A DNA stretch of 64,000 bases from Pseudomonadota bacterium (lineage in GTDB: Bacteria > Pseudomonadota > Gammaproteobacteria > Burkholderiales > Burkholderiaceae_C): NCBI GenBank assembly GCA_021783695.1, contig JAJXTO010000010.1, forward strand, positions 1-64,000, in the 5' to 3' direction. The first letter of the stretch is position 1; each line of letters opens with the position of its first letter. The notes beneath the pieces were generated by a model that searched no databases, had not been told where the DNA came from, and saw nothing but the letters and a program-made list of their open reading frames with translations. Below are positions 53,198 through 63,308 of the stretch, one piece after another. Made by a program: the position numbers and the translations under genes.

Positions 53198-54193
53198 ATG
53201 AGTACGGCACGCTTTCCTTCTGGCGATCCCAACGCGCTGCATCCACCGCATGAGCGGGGCACCATCCGCGCTTTCGGCTTGGCGGCGCTGTTTCATCTTC
53301 TGCTCATCGCCCTCATCGCCTTTGGTGTGCACTGGAAAAGCCATCCTCCGGAAGCGGTGGAAGCCGAGCTGTGGTCGCCCACGGTGCAGCGTGCCGCGCC
53401 GCGCCCCACCGCGCCGATGGAGCGCAAGCAGCCCCAGCCCGAACCGCGGCCGGCCCCGCCTCCGCCACCGCCCACGCCCGTCTTGGAGCCCAAGCCGCAA
53501 CCTCAAGTGCAGCAGGCCGACATCGTGCTCCGGCAAGAACGCGAAGCCGCACTGAAAAAGCAGCAGGAGCAGCAGGCCCAGCTTGAAAAACGGCTGCGGG
53601 ACGAGAAGAAAAAACTCGCCGAGGAAAAGCAGCGTCTGGCCGAGCAAAGGGCGCAGCAACAGCAGCGCGAACAGGCGCAGAAACTGGCCGAGAAACAGCG
53701 CGAAAAGGCGGAGAAACTTCAGCAGGAAAAGCTGGCGCAACAGAAAAAACTCGAGGCGCAACAACGTTTGGCGGAACAGAAGCAGAAGCAGCAAGAACAG
53801 CAACAGGCGCGGCTCGCAGCCTCGTCGCGCGACGACTACATGAAGCATGTGTTGCAGCAGGCGGGCACGGGAGCGGCCACCAGCACGGGAACCGCGGCGC
53901 AAACTTCCGGGCCATCTGGCACCTATGCGGCGCGCATCGCCGGACTGGTGCGTGAAAACGTGACCTATCCCGAAATCAACCAGATCACTGGCGATCCGCG
54001 CGTGACCATTCTGGTCAATCTCGCACAGGATGGCGCCGTGCTCACCGCCAAGATCGAGCACTCCAGCGGCGTGCCGAGCTGGGATCAGGCCGTGCTGCGC
54101 GCCATCGAGCGGGTGGGCCGTTTTCCGCCGGACAGCAACGGCAAGATCTGGACACCCATGCTGGTCAAGGCCGGGCCGCGCGACCCGGGTTGA
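53198..54193 (+). CDS. tolA: Tol-Pal system protein TolA
   Basis: A 331-residue inner-membrane protein. One helix near the start (AFGLAALFHLLLIALIAFGV), then a Pro/Gln-rich linker and a long charged coiled coil (about 115-215, very rich in Lys, Glu and Gln), and a TonB-like C-terminal domain (VRENVTYPEINQITGDPRVT and LRAIERVGRFPPDSNGKIWT) that binds TolB. The start at 53198 is used. tolB and pal, which normally follow, are absent: dnaE on the other strand begins at the next base. Confidence 0.92.
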   Translation: MSTARFPSGDPNALHPPHERGTIRAFGLAALFHLLLIALIAFGVHWKSHPPEAVEAELWSPTVQRAAPRPTAPMERKQPQPEPRPAPPPPPPTPVLEPKPQPQVQQADIVLRQEREAALKKQQEQQAQLEKRLRDEKKKLAEEKQRLAEQRAQQQQREQAQKLAEKQREKAEKLQQEKLAQQKKLEAQQRLAEQKQKQQEQQQARLAASSRDDYMKHVLQQAGTGAATSTGTAAQTSGPSGTYAARIAGLVRENVTYPEINQITGDPRVTILVNLAQDGAVLTAKIEHSSGVPSWDQAVLRAIERVGRFPPDSNGKIWTPMLVKAGPRDPG

Positions 54194-57100
54194 TCAGTAG
54201 CCCACCACCGCGCGGCCATCCTTGGCCATGCGGGCGAGTTCGGCCAGCACCGCATCGGAAGGCGGCAGCAGGTAGCCGCCCACGGTCAGGCTGACCTGCG
54301 CGCCCGCGCGCTCGATGTCGAGGACCAGGGGCAGGCCGTCTTCGCTGGCGCGTTCGCGGGCGAGGGCCACCAGCGGCTCGGCGGTGCTGCTGCCATTGAG
54401 CGCGAGGCGGATGTGTTTTCCCAGCCGCGCACGCGCGTCGTCGAGGCTCCACACCGCGTCGGCGTTGAACCGCAGGCCGCCGTTGAAGCGGTCGGTCTGC
54501 GCCTTGCCGCGCAGCACCAACAACACGTCGTCACGCAGGCGGTCGCGCACGGTGTCGAGCAGGGTTTCGCCAATGACGATTTCCATCGCCCCGGAGCGGT
54601 CTTCCAGGGTGAGGATGGCGATGCGCCCGCGCTGTGACTGCACCAGCCGCACCCCGGACACTATGCCCGCGATGAGCACGGGTTCGCGCGCATCCACCAG
54701 TTCGGCCAGCGGGGTGCGGGCAAACTGCCGCACTTCCTCCGCGCTGGCATCGAACAGGTGGCCGCTGAGATAGAAGCCGATGGCGGTTTTCTCGGCCGAA
54801 AGCTGGGTGCGCAAGTCCCATGGCTCGACCGTGGGTAGCGCGGGCTCGTGCGCGGGGTTGTCGCCAGCGCCGGTATGGGCGTCGGCGGCGAACAGGTCGA
54901 ACAGACCGGCCTGCTGCCGCGCGGCCTCCTGCTGCACGGCGTAGTCCATCGCGGTTTCCACCGCGGCGAGCACGGCCGCGCGCTCGGGATGCAGGGCGTC
55001 GAAGGCGCCAGCTCTGGCCAGGGCTTCGAGCACGCGCTTGTTGATGCGGGTGCGATCCACGCGGGCAGCAAAGTCGAACAAGGACGTGAAGGGCCTGTCC
55101 TGACGCGCGGCGATCATGGCCTCCACCGCGCCCTGGCCGTTGCCCTTGATGGCGCCGAGCGCGTAACGGATGGTGCGGCTGTCCACCGGATCGAAGCGCC
55201 ACTGCGAGGCGTTGACGTCGGGTGGCAGCACGGTGATGCCGCAGGCCTGGGCGTCTTCCACCAGGATCTTGAGTTTGTCGGTATCGTCGAGGGCGATGCT
55301 CATGTTGGCGGCAAGGAATTCGGCGGGGTAATGCGCCTTCATCCACGCGGTCTGCACCGCGAGCAGCGCGTAGGCGGCGGCGTGCGATTTGTTGAAGCCG
55401 TAGCCCGCGAACTTCTCCATCAAATCGAAGATTTCGTTGGCTTTTTCCGGCGGGATGCCGTTTTTCGCCGCGCCTTCGGCAAAAATGCCGCGATGCTTGG
55501 CCATTTCCTCGGGCTTTTTCTTGCCCATGGCGCGGCGCAGCAGGTCGGCGCCGCCGAGCGAGTAGCCGCCGATGACCTGGGCCACCTGCATCACCTGCTC
55601 CTGATAGACCATGATGCCGTAGGTTTCTTCGAGCACCGGGGCCATGCGCGGGTCGGGATAGACCACGTCTTCCTTGCCAGCCTTGCGCGCGCAGTAGGTG
55701 GGAATGAGGTCCATCGGGCCGGGACGGTACAGCGCCACCAGAGCGATGATGTCCTCGAAACGGTCGGGCCGGGCGTCGCGCAACATGCCCTGCATGCCGC
55801 GCGATTCGAGCTGGAACACGGCCACGGTGTCGCCGCGCGCCATGAGTTTGTAGCTCGGCGCGTCGTCCAGCGGAATGTCTTCGAGCTTGAAGTCGGCGCG
55901 GTCGGGATGGTTGCGTCGGATGAGCTGCGCACCGAGTTCCAGAATGGTGAGCGTGGCCAGACCGAGAAAATCGAATTTCACCAGTCCCGCGGCCTCGACA
56001 TCGTCTTTGTCGAATTGCGACACGGCATCGGTGCTGCCGGGCTGGGCGTAGAGCGGGCAGAAATCGGTGAGCTTGCCCGGGGCGATGAGCACGCCGCCGG
56101 CGTGCATGCCGATGTTGCGCGGCAGGCCTTCGAGCTGCTGGGCGAGGTCGAGCAGTTGCCGCACGTCCTCCTCCTGCGCGTAGCGCTGCGCCAGCATGGG
56201 TTCCTGCTTGAGGGCATCGGCGATGGTGATGTGCTGCCCGGGCTTGGCCGGGATGAGCTTGGCGATGCCGTCGCAGAAGGTGTAGCTCAGGTCGAGTACG
56301 CGGCCCACGTCGCGCACTGCCGCACGCGCGGCCATGGTGCCGAAGGTGGCGATCTGCGACACGGCCTCCACACCATACTTCTGCTTGACGTAGTCGATCA
56401 CGCGGTCGCGGTTTTCCTGGCAGAAATCGATGTCGAAGTCGGGCATCGACACCCGCTCCGGGTTGAGGAAGCGCTCGAACAGCAGGGCGTACTCCAGCGG
56501 GTCGAGGTCGGTGATGCGCAGGCTGTAGGCCACCAGCGAACCTGCCCCCGAACCCCGTCCCGGCCCCACCGGGCAGCCATTGTTTTTCGCCCAGTTGATG
56601 AAGTCGGCCACGATGAGGAAGTAGCCCTCGAACCCCATCTTGGCGATGATGGAAAGCTCATACTCCAGCCGCTCCTGGTAGCGCGCACGCGCGGCCTCGC
56701 GCTGGGCCATGTCTGGGTACAGCGCCGCCAGGCGTTGCTCCAGCCCGTTCTGCGCCTGCTGGCGGAAGAACTGCGCCGCAGTCATGCCTTCGGGAGTGGG
56801 AAACAGCGGCAGTTGCGGCTTGCCCAGATCGAGCATCAGATTGCAGCGCTGCGCAATGGCCACGGTGTTGGCCAGCGCGCTCGGCACATCGGCGAACAGC
56901 GTCTCCATCTCCGCCTGGGACTTGAAATACTGCGCATCGGTGAACTTGCGCTGGCGGCGCGGATTGCCCAGGGTTTCTCCCTCGGCGATGCACACCCGCG
57001 CCTCGTGCGCCTCGAAATCGGTGGCCTTGAGAAACTCCACCGGATGTGTGGCCACCACCGGCAGGCCGAGTTCCGCGGCCAGCGGCACCGCCGCCTGCAC

Positions 57101-57637
57101 ATGCGGTTCACATGCGGCATGGCCGCTGCGCTGCAGCTCGATGTAGAAACGGTCTGCAAACACTGCGGCGTACTGCCGCGCCAGCGCCTGCGCGGTGACC
57201 GTGTCGCCCTGCAGCAGCGCCTGGCCGATGGCGCCGTCCTGTGCGCCCGACAGCGCAATCAGCCCCTCGGCCAACCCGCCCTCCAGCCACTCCCACTTCA
57301 CCACGGCGCGTCCGCGCTGCTGGTTGCCCAGCCAGGCGCGGCTCAACAGGTCGCAGAGGTGGAGATAGCCGGTGTGGTTTTGCACCAGCAGCAGCAGGCG
57401 GGTGGTTTGTCCAGCCTGGCGCGCGCCCTCCACCAGCACGTCACAGCCGATGATGGGCTTGACCCCCGCATCCAGCGCAGCCTTGTAGAACCGCACGGTG
57501 GCGAACAGATTGTTGAAATCGGTGATCGCCAGCGCCCCCTGGCCGTCCCGCGCCGCCGCAGGCACCATGTCGTCCACCCGCAGGGCGCCGTCAACAATGG
57601 AATACTCGGTGTGGGTGCGAAGATGAACGTAGGGCAT
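54194..57637 (-). CDS. dnaE: DNA polymerase III alpha subunit
   Basis: A 1147-residue replicative polymerase, normal length. The PHP domain opens with YVHLRTHTEYSIVDGALRV. The palm carries GRGSGAGSLVAYSL and FERFLNPERVSMPDFDIDFC, with the catalytic aspartates, followed by fingers (YGIMVYQEQVMQVAQVIGGY), a tandem HhH and an OB fold at the end. It is the DnaE1 type. It is convergent with tolA with no gap. Confidence 0.97.
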   Translation of the reverse strand: MPYVHLRTHTEYSIVDGALRVDDMVPAAARDGQGALAITDFNNLFATVRFYKAALDAGVKPIIGCDVLVEGARQAGQTTRLLLLVQNHTGYLHLCDLLSRAWLGNQQRGRAVVKWEWLEGGLAEGLIALSGAQDGAIGQALLQGDTVTAQALARQYAAVFADRFYIELQRSGHAACEPHVQAAVPLAAELGLPVVATHPVEFLKATDFEAHEARVCIAEGETLGNPRRQRKFTDAQYFKSQAEMETLFADVPSALANTVAIAQRCNLMLDLGKPQLPLFPTPEGMTAAQFFRQQAQNGLEQRLAALYPDMAQREAARARYQERLEYELSIIAKMGFEGYFLIVADFINWAKNNGCPVGPGRGSGAGSLVAYSLRITDLDPLEYALLFERFLNPERVSMPDFDIDFCQENRDRVIDYVKQKYGVEAVSQIATFGTMAARAAVRDVGRVLDLSYTFCDGIAKLIPAKPGQHITIADALKQEPMLAQRYAQEEDVRQLLDLAQQLEGLPRNIGMHAGGVLIAPGKLTDFCPLYAQPGSTDAVSQFDKDDVEAAGLVKFDFLGLATLTILELGAQLIRRNHPDRADFKLEDIPLDDAPSYKLMARGDTVAVFQLESRGMQGMLRDARPDRFEDIIALVALYRPGPMDLIPTYCARKAGKEDVVYPDPRMAPVLEETYGIMVYQEQVMQVAQVIGGYSLGGADLLRRAMGKKKPEEMAKHRGIFAEGAAKNGIPPEKANEIFDLMEKFAGYGFNKSHAAAYALLAVQTAWMKAHYPAEFLAANMSIALDDTDKLKILVEDAQACGITVLPPDVNASQWRFDPVDSRTIRYALGAIKGNGQGAVEAMIAARQDRPFTSLFDFAARVDRTRINKRVLEALARAGAFDALHPERAAVLAAVETAMDYAVQQEAARQQAGLFDLFAADAHTGAGDNPAHEPALPTVEPWDLRTQLSAEKTAIGFYLSGHLFDASAEEVRQFARTPLAELVDAREPVLIAGIVSGVRLVQSQRGRIAILTLEDRSGAMEIVIGETLLDTVRDRLRDDVLLVLRGKAQTDRFNGGLRFNADAVWSLDDARARLGKHIRLALNGSSTAEPLVALARERASEDGLPLVLDIERAGAQVSLTVGGYLLPPSDAVLAELARMAKDGRAVVGY

Positions 57638-57886
57638 CGGACTATTTTAGGAGCCCTTGGCGCTCGGCAACGCCCTGCTCTCGAACAAACGATGACCTGT
57701 TTCTCACGACTGGTCATTTGTGCTGATTCCATCGGGCGCGACATCGTTTCGCTCTGCTATGGTTTGCCCTTGCGCGGCTATACCACAGTCCCGCGCTCAC
57801 CAAACCTCGCCGCCCTCGTGAGGCGGTCACTGCCCGGCAAACCGCGGCGGCGAGCGTTAAAGACCAAACACCGGAAACCGCGCACG
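57638..57886. promoter_or_regulatory. 249-bp divergent region between dnaE and the antiporter gene
   Basis: No gene is supported here. It should contain promoters for dnaE (reverse) and the antiporter-ybdK unit (forward), but no convincing -35/-10 pair stands out. Confidence 0.3.
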
Positions 57887-59119
57887 ATGATCCACAGCTA
57901 CCTGCCCGCCTGGCCCTTGCACCCTGACGGCGTGTTCTGGGTGGGAGCGGCGCTGGTGCTGGCCACACTCACGGGCGAGTCGGTGTTTCGCTTCCTCAAG
58001 TGGCCGCGTCTGATGGGGTATGCAGGGGCGGGGATGATTCTGGCCGCCGGGGGCGCCGGTCTGAATGTGTATGACTTGCAGAACAGCGCCCGCGCCATTG
58101 TCGACACCGCTCTGGCCGTGCTGCTGTTCGAGATCGGCCACCGGGTGAATCTGCGCTGGCTGCGCGCCAACCCTGCCCTGCTGGGCATGAGCCTGCTCGA
58201 ATCGGCGCTGGGCTTTGCGGCAGTCTGGCTCACCTTGACCTTGCTGGGCTTTGCTGCGCTGCAGGCGGCCATCGTGGCTGGCGTGCTCATGGCCACATCG
58301 CCCGCCGTGGTGCTGCGCATCAGCAGCGAATTTCGCGCCAACGGGCAGGTGACCGAGCGCCTGCTGCTGCTCTCTGCCCTCAACACGTTTTACGCCCTGC
58401 TGGTCTGCAGCCTGCTGCTGGGCATGATGGACGCCGACGGCCCGCAAGGCGCGGCCGCTTCAGCCCTGCATCTGCTCTACCTGCTCGGCGGCTCGGTGCT
58501 GGCTGCGGCGCTGCTGGCCTGGGCGGTGAACTGGGTGGAGCGGCATTTCGACTTCCGCAATGAGGGCGGCGCGCTCATGCTGGTGGGGCTGATCGTGCTC
58601 ACGCTCTCGCTTACCCGCATGCTCAACTGGTCTGCCCTGCTCACACCACTGCTGGCCGGGGCGCTGCTGCGCTGGCGCAGCCCGCGCCCAAGGCTATGGC
58701 CGCGGCACTTCGGCACGGCCGGCGGTGTGCTCATGGTGCTGATGTTCCTGATTCTTGGACTGAGCCTCAACGCGCGCATCCTGCTTGCGGGCGGGCTGGC
58801 AGCGGCCTTGGTCATTGCCGCGCGGCTGGTGGCCAAGCTGGCGGGAGCGCTGATGTTCGGACGCGTCAGCGGAGCGAGCTGGCGGCAATCGGTCGCTCTG
58901 GGCCTGGCGCTCAACCCAGCATCCGGCGTGAGCTTCGTGCTTGCGGTGAGCTTTCTTGGCACCTCCGCGGGGGCAACCCTGCACTCGATGTTTGCCGTGG
59001 TGTTCAGCGCCATTGCCTTTCTGGAATTGCTCGCGCCACTGCTCACCCGCTGGGCGCTGGGCCATAGCGGCGACATTGCTCCAGGCCCGGCCAGCCGCAC
59101 CCCAGGAGAATCAACATGA
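57887..59119 (+). CDS. CPA2-type cation/proton antiporter (Kef-like)
   Basis: A 410-residue membrane protein with 11-12 helices. It resembles the Na+/H+ exchanger CPA2 fold: [53 protein letters not shown] (position of the unwound helix) and [14 protein letters not shown]. No TrkA-type regulatory domain follows. A much longer frame reads upstream through the antisense of dnaE, but the ATG at 57887 is the credible start. It overlaps ybdK by four bases. Confidence 0.75.
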   Translation: MIHSYLPAWPLHPDGVFWVGAALVLATLTGESVFRFLKWPRLMGYAGAGMILAAGGAGLNVYDLQNSARAIVDTALAVLLFEIGHRVNLRWLRANPALLGMSLLESALGFAAVWLTLTLLGFAALQAAIVAGVLMATSPAVVLRISSEFRANGQVTERLLLLSALNTFYALLVCSLLLGMMDADGPQGAAASALHLLYLLGGSVLAAALLAWAVNWVERHFDFRNEGGALMLVGLIVLTLSLTRMLNWSALLTPLLAGALLRWRSPRPRLWPRHFGTAGGVLMVLMFLILGLSLNARILLAGGLAAALVIAARLVAKLAGALMFGRVSGASWRQSVALGLALNPASGVSFVLAVSFLGTSAGATLHSMFAVVFSAIAFLELLAPLLTRWALGHSGDIAPGPASRTPGEST

Positions 59120-60246
59120 GCCTGGGGCCGTTCACCAAATCTGACGCCTTGAGCATCGGCGTGGAACTGGAGTTACAGATCGTCAACCGGCACAACTACG
59201 ACCTCATCCCCTGCGCGCCCGACCTGCTGCGCTTGCTCGAAGGCCGCAAGCTTCCCGGGCTGGTGACGCCGGAAATGACCGAGAGCATGATCGAACTCTC
59301 TACCGGCATCTGCACCGGCTATGACGACGCCCTGGCGCAGCTCACTGAAATTCAAGGCGCGCTGGTGGACGCCGCCAACAAGCTCGACGTGGGCCTGGCC
59401 GGCGGCGGCACCCACCCCTTTCAGCACTGGGCGCAGCAGCGCATTTTCGACAAGCCGCGCTTTCTGCAACTCTCCGAGCTGTACGGCTACCTGAGCAAGC
59501 AATTCACCGTGTTCGGCCAGCATGTGCACCTGGGCTGCCCCGACGCCGACACTGCGCTCTACACACTGCACTGCATCTCGCGCTTCATCCCGCATTTCAT
59601 CGCGCTCTCCGCCTCGTCCCCCTATGTGCAGGGCGAGGACACCGGCTTTCACTCCGCGCGGCTGAACTCGGTGTTCGCCTTCCCGCTGTCGGGCCGCGCG
59701 CCCTTCGCCCTCACCTGGGAGGCCTTCGAGCGCTACTTCGACAAGATGACCGCCACCGGCGTGGTCAAGAGCATGAAGGACTTCTACTGGGACATCCGCC
59801 CCAAGCCGGAGTACGGCACCATTGAGGTGCGCGTGATGGACACCCCGCTGACCATCACCAAGGCCGCGCGCATCGCCGCCTACATCCAGACCCTTGGGGC
59901 CTACATCCAGCGCGAGCGGCCATTCACGCCACACGAGGACGACTACCTCGTCTACACCTTCAACCGCTTTCAGGCCTGCCGCTTCGGCTTCGACGGCACT
60001 TTCGTCGACCCCGCCACCCGCGAACACCGCACCCTGCGCGAGGACATCATCCGCACCCTCGTCAAGCTGGAGGGTCACGCCATGGAACGCAAATCCGATG
60101 CAGCCTTGCGCGAACTTCTCGCCGATGTGAGCGCCCGCGGCAATGATGCCGAATGGATACGCGGCGTGTTTTCTCGTGAGCACCACCTGCCCGAAGTGGT
60201 GCGGCAGCAGGCGGGGCGGTGGATGGCGCCGAGCGTCACAACTTAA
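59116..60246 (+). CDS. ybdK: Carboxylate-amine ligase YbdK (glutamate-cysteine ligase 2 family)
   Basis: A 376-residue GCS2-family protein with [18 protein letters not shown], the active-site glutamates, [38 protein letters not shown] and [10 protein letters not shown]. YbdK of E. coli has weak gamma-glutamyl-cysteine ligase activity; the physiological substrate is not known. Start by ATGA overlap with the antiporter gene. Confidence 0.9.
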   Translation: MSLGPFTKSDALSIGVELELQIVNRHNYDLIPCAPDLLRLLEGRKLPGLVTPEMTESMIELSTGICTGYDDALAQLTEIQGALVDAANKLDVGLAGGGTHPFQHWAQQRIFDKPRFLQLSELYGYLSKQFTVFGQHVHLGCPDADTALYTLHCISRFIPHFIALSASSPYVQGEDTGFHSARLNSVFAFPLSGRAPFALTWEAFERYFDKMTATGVVKSMKDFYWDIRPKPEYGTIEVRVMDTPLTITKAARIAAYIQTLGAYIQRERPFTPHEDDYLVYTFNRFQACRFGFDGTFVDPATREHRTLREDIIRTLVKLEGHAMERKSDAALRELLADVSARGNDAEWIRGVFSREHHLPEVVRQQAGRWMAPSVTT

Positions 60247-60273
60247 AACGCGGATGATTGCGCTTGGCTGCGT

Positions 60274-62046
60274 TCAGCGTGCAGCCGTTTCCGTGTGAAA
60301 CTGCATCCGATGCAGTTGCGCATACAGCCCGCCTTTCTGCAGCAGCTCGGCCTGTGTGCCGAGTTCAATCAGGCGGCCCTCGTCGAGCACAGCGATGCGG
60401 TGGCAATGGGCAATGGTGGCCAGACGGTGGGCGATGACGATCGTGGTGCGTCCTTCCATCAGCCGGTTGATCGCCTGCTGCACCAGGCGCTCGCTTTCGG
60501 CGTCGAGCGCGCTGGTGGCTTCGTCGAGGATGAGCAGCGGCGCGTCACGGTAGAGCGCACGGGCGATGGACAGGCGCTGGCGCTGTCCGCCGGAGAGCTG
60601 CGAGCCGTTGTGGCCCACGGGTGCGGCTAGACCGCCGGACAGGCCGCGCACAAAGTCGCCCAGCGCGGCGGCGTCGAGCGCAGACCAGGCGCGGGCTTCG
60701 TCGAGCGGGGCGCCAAAGCTGACATTGGCACCGATGCTGTCGTTGAGCAGCACCACGTCCTGCCCCACATAGGCGATTTGCTCGCGCAGGCTGTGCAGGC
60801 TCCAATCGCGCAGCGGTACGCCGTCGAGCAGCAGGCGGCCTTGTGTGGGTTCGAGCAGACGCGGCACCAGACGCATGAGGGTGGTCTTGCCCGCACCCGA
60901 AGGCCCCACAAGCGCAAGGCTCTCGCCCGCCTGCACCTGCAGGGCGATGCCATCGAGCACCGGGCGGTCCATGGCGCCGATGGAGACGCTGACATTGTCA
61001 AACGCCAGATCGCCGCGTGCCCGGTCAACCGCGTGGGCGCCGGTGTCTTGCTCCTGCGGGGCATTGACGATGGTCTGCAGCCGGTTGAGCGAAGACAGCG
61101 CCCGCACCATCGGCTGCACGATGTCGGCCACCCGGCGCAGGGGCGAGAGAGTCATCATCATCGCCGTGATGAAGGCGACAAAGCCGCCCACGCTGTGCTG
61201 GCCCGACACATCGCTCTGCCACATGGCAAACACGATGACCACCGACACCGCCAGCGCAGACAGCCACTGCGACACTGGCGTGGTCGTGGAGCCCGACACC
61301 AGAGTCTTGACGGTAGTACGGCGCAAGGATTGATTGATGTGGTCGAACCGCGCGGCAAAGCTGTCTTGCGCGTTGTGCACGCGGATCACCGGAGCCGCCA
61401 GCATGCCCTCTTCCAGCGCGTAGGAGGTTTCCTCGGCAGTCTTTTGCATCTGCGCATTCAGCCGCTTGGCGCGGCGGCTGATGATGCGCATGGTGAAAAT
61501 GAGCGGCAACAGAATCGCCAGGGTCAGCAATGTCAGGCTCCAGTTGACCCATAGCAGATAGCCGAACAGCGCCACCAGCGTGAAGCTGTCGCGCACCAGG
61601 GTGAGCAGGCCCGGAAAGATCATCCCCAGCGCCAGCTGCGCCTCGTACACCGACGCCCCGATCAGGCTGCTGGCGCTCTCCCGCTGGAGCTGGGCGAGTT
61701 GCGCATGCACAATCTGCCCATAAACCAACTCGCGCACCCGCGCCAACACGTTTTGCGTCATCCACTGTGTGAGAAACTGCGAGGCCAGCCAAGCAAGGCC
61801 TCGCACTGTAAACAAGCCCATGAGAACCGCGGGCACTGCCCACAGTGGAAAGTCCCGCTTGGCCGTGAAGCCCACGTCGAGCACATGCTTCATCAAGGCG
61901 GGAAGCACTGGCTCAGTGGCCGCAACGATGGCGGCAAAAAGCACGATGAGCAGGGCTGCCGGGCGGTTGCGTGGTGTGGCGTTGAACAACTCAAGCAACA
62001 ACTGGAGCGCTGCAGCGGGTGGTTTTTTAGAGCCTTGTTGGCGCAT
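60274..62046 (-). CDS. msbA: Lipid A/LPS flippase MsbA-type ABC exporter
   Basis: A 590-residue half-transporter. Six membrane helices (about 30-310) precede the ATPase with Walker A VGPSGAGKTTLMRL, signature LSGGQRQRLSIARAL, Walker B LLILDEATSALD and H-loop IVIAHRLATI. It fits MsbA, which flips lipid A-core across the inner membrane, and the next gene is an O-antigen ligase. A peptide or drug exporter is the alternative. Its start is 8 bp from the start of the divergent ligase gene. Confidence 0.85.
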   Translation of the reverse strand: MRQQGSKKPPAAALQLLLELFNATPRNRPAALLIVLFAAIVAATEPVLPALMKHVLDVGFTAKRDFPLWAVPAVLMGLFTVRGLAWLASQFLTQWMTQNVLARVRELVYGQIVHAQLAQLQRESASSLIGASVYEAQLALGMIFPGLLTLVRDSFTLVALFGYLLWVNWSLTLLTLAILLPLIFTMRIISRRAKRLNAQMQKTAEETSYALEEGMLAAPVIRVHNAQDSFAARFDHINQSLRRTTVKTLVSGSTTTPVSQWLSALAVSVVIVFAMWQSDVSGQHSVGGFVAFITAMMMTLSPLRRVADIVQPMVRALSSLNRLQTIVNAPQEQDTGAHAVDRARGDLAFDNVSVSIGAMDRPVLDGIALQVQAGESLALVGPSGAGKTTLMRLVPRLLEPTQGRLLLDGVPLRDWSLHSLREQIAYVGQDVVLLNDSIGANVSFGAPLDEARAWSALDAAALGDFVRGLSGGLAAPVGHNGSQLSGGQRQRLSIARALYRDAPLLILDEATSALDAESERLVQQAINRLMEGRTTIVIAHRLATIAHCHRIAVLDEGRLIELGTQAELLQKGGLYAQLHRMQFHTETAAR

Positions 62047-62054
62047 AGAAATTC

Positions 62055-63296
62055 ATGCAAATCAAACGACAGAGCATAGCGCCCCTTCTATCTCCCAGCT
62101 CCTCGGTACTACCGGGGGTCGCAATTGCCTTTGCCGCCGCGACCACACCCTTACCCACCGCGTGGGGCTCGTTTGCGCTCGTTCTATTATTGGCGACATT
62201 TTTCTCTCAAGCATACAAGGCAGCCGTCTGGCGCCGCCTTTGTAGCGACAGAGTTTCCCAGTCCTCCCTGATTTTACTTGCCGCACTGGCGATCGGTATG
62301 TTTTATGGAAAAACAAACCTGACTCAGGCTTTTGAATTCTGGACTAAATATCTGAAAATATTGGCATTACCGATAATAATAGGGTTGGCGCCAAATAAAA
62401 AATGGAGAAATTTGTCACTGAATCTCGCACTGGTCGGCGTTTCCTTATCAGTGATTGTCTCCTATATGCGATATCTTGGGATCATCCAACCCTATATCGA
62501 CATCAATCAGGCTTATATTGGATTTCAAAATCGAATTACATTTGGCCTATACACTTCAGTGGCCAGCTATATTTTTGCTTACAGGGCGATCAAGTCGCAA
62601 AAAATCAATTCGAAAACCCTTTACATCTTTTTATTTATATCAATGACATACAATACCCTCGCCATCAACAACGGGCGAACCGGTTATGTCATATATTTCT
62701 CACTTACTGCACTTTTTTTGTTCCGCCATATAAAAAAGAGCTGGCGTATGCCATCTCTCGCAGTGGCGATGGCTGTAATTGTCGCAATTATGCTCGCATC
62801 ACCGATTTCCCGTAATCGCCTGGAAAATACGATTAAAAATGCACAGACACTGTCCAGCAAATCCCAGGTGGAGGATAGTTCAACCGTAATCCGGTGGCAG
62901 TTTCTGACAAACAGCTTAGCAATCATCCGAAAATCTCCAATCATAGGTCACGGCACCGGCTCTTTTGAAACACAATACTCCCATCAAATCGTGGACACAA
63001 AACAAGTCGGCTCATCCAATCCTCATAATGATTATTTGCTGATAGCATCTCAACTTGGCGTCATCGGCCTCTTGGCCCAATTATTTCTGATATTTACGCT
63101 GTACAAGCGCGCACAAGTTTTGACGCCTGAGAAAAAAGAATGGGCCTACGCATTAATACTGGCGTTTATATTATATTCAGCTTTTAACTCCACCTTACTC
63201 AATGCCGGCGAGGGTCGATTTTTCATGATTCTGTTTGCAATCATTATAATTCCCAGCGAAAATCGGATACGTCCAGCATCAAATCGACTGATCTAA
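62055..63296 (+). CDS. waaL: O-antigen ligase (WaaL/Wzy_C-type) membrane protein
   Basis: A 413-residue protein with about 11 helices. The large periplasmic loop carries SSTVIRWQFLTNSLAIIRKS, GHGTGSFETQYSH and SSNPHNDYLLIASQLGVIGLL, the conserved loop of Wzy/WaaL proteins, with NNGRTGYVIY upstream. It would join O-polysaccharide to lipid A-core. G+C drops to roughly 40-45% from here on, far below the window average, typical of transferred LPS loci. The start at 62055 leaves only 8 bp to the msbA start, so the promoter must lie inside msbA. Confidence 0.82.
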   Translation: MQIKRQSIAPLLSPSSSVLPGVAIAFAAATTPLPTAWGSFALVLLLATFFSQAYKAAVWRRLCSDRVSQSSLILLAALAIGMFYGKTNLTQAFEFWTKYLKILALPIIIGLAPNKKWRNLSLNLALVGVSLSVIVSYMRYLGIIQPYIDINQAYIGFQNRITFGLYTSVASYIFAYRAIKSQKINSKTLYIFLFISMTYNTLAINNGRTGYVIYFSLTALFLFRHIKKSWRMPSLAVAMAVIVAIMLASPISRNRLENTIKNAQTLSSKSQVEDSSTVIRWQFLTNSLAIIRKSPIIGHGTGSFETQYSHQIVDTKQVGSSNPHNDYLLIASQLGVIGLLAQLFLIFTLYKRAQVLTPEKKEWAYALILAFILYSAFNSTLLNAGEGRFFMILFAIIIIPSENRIRPASNRLI

Positions 63297-63308
63297 AATC
63301 GATTAAAC

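Noticed and set aside
54848-57886. Open frame of more than 1,000 codons on the forward strand, joined in frame to the antiporter gene
   Set aside because: It is antisense to dnaE, whose motifs are complete; the upstream translation has no domain and is an artefact of GC-rich codon use. Only the part from 57887 is a gene.
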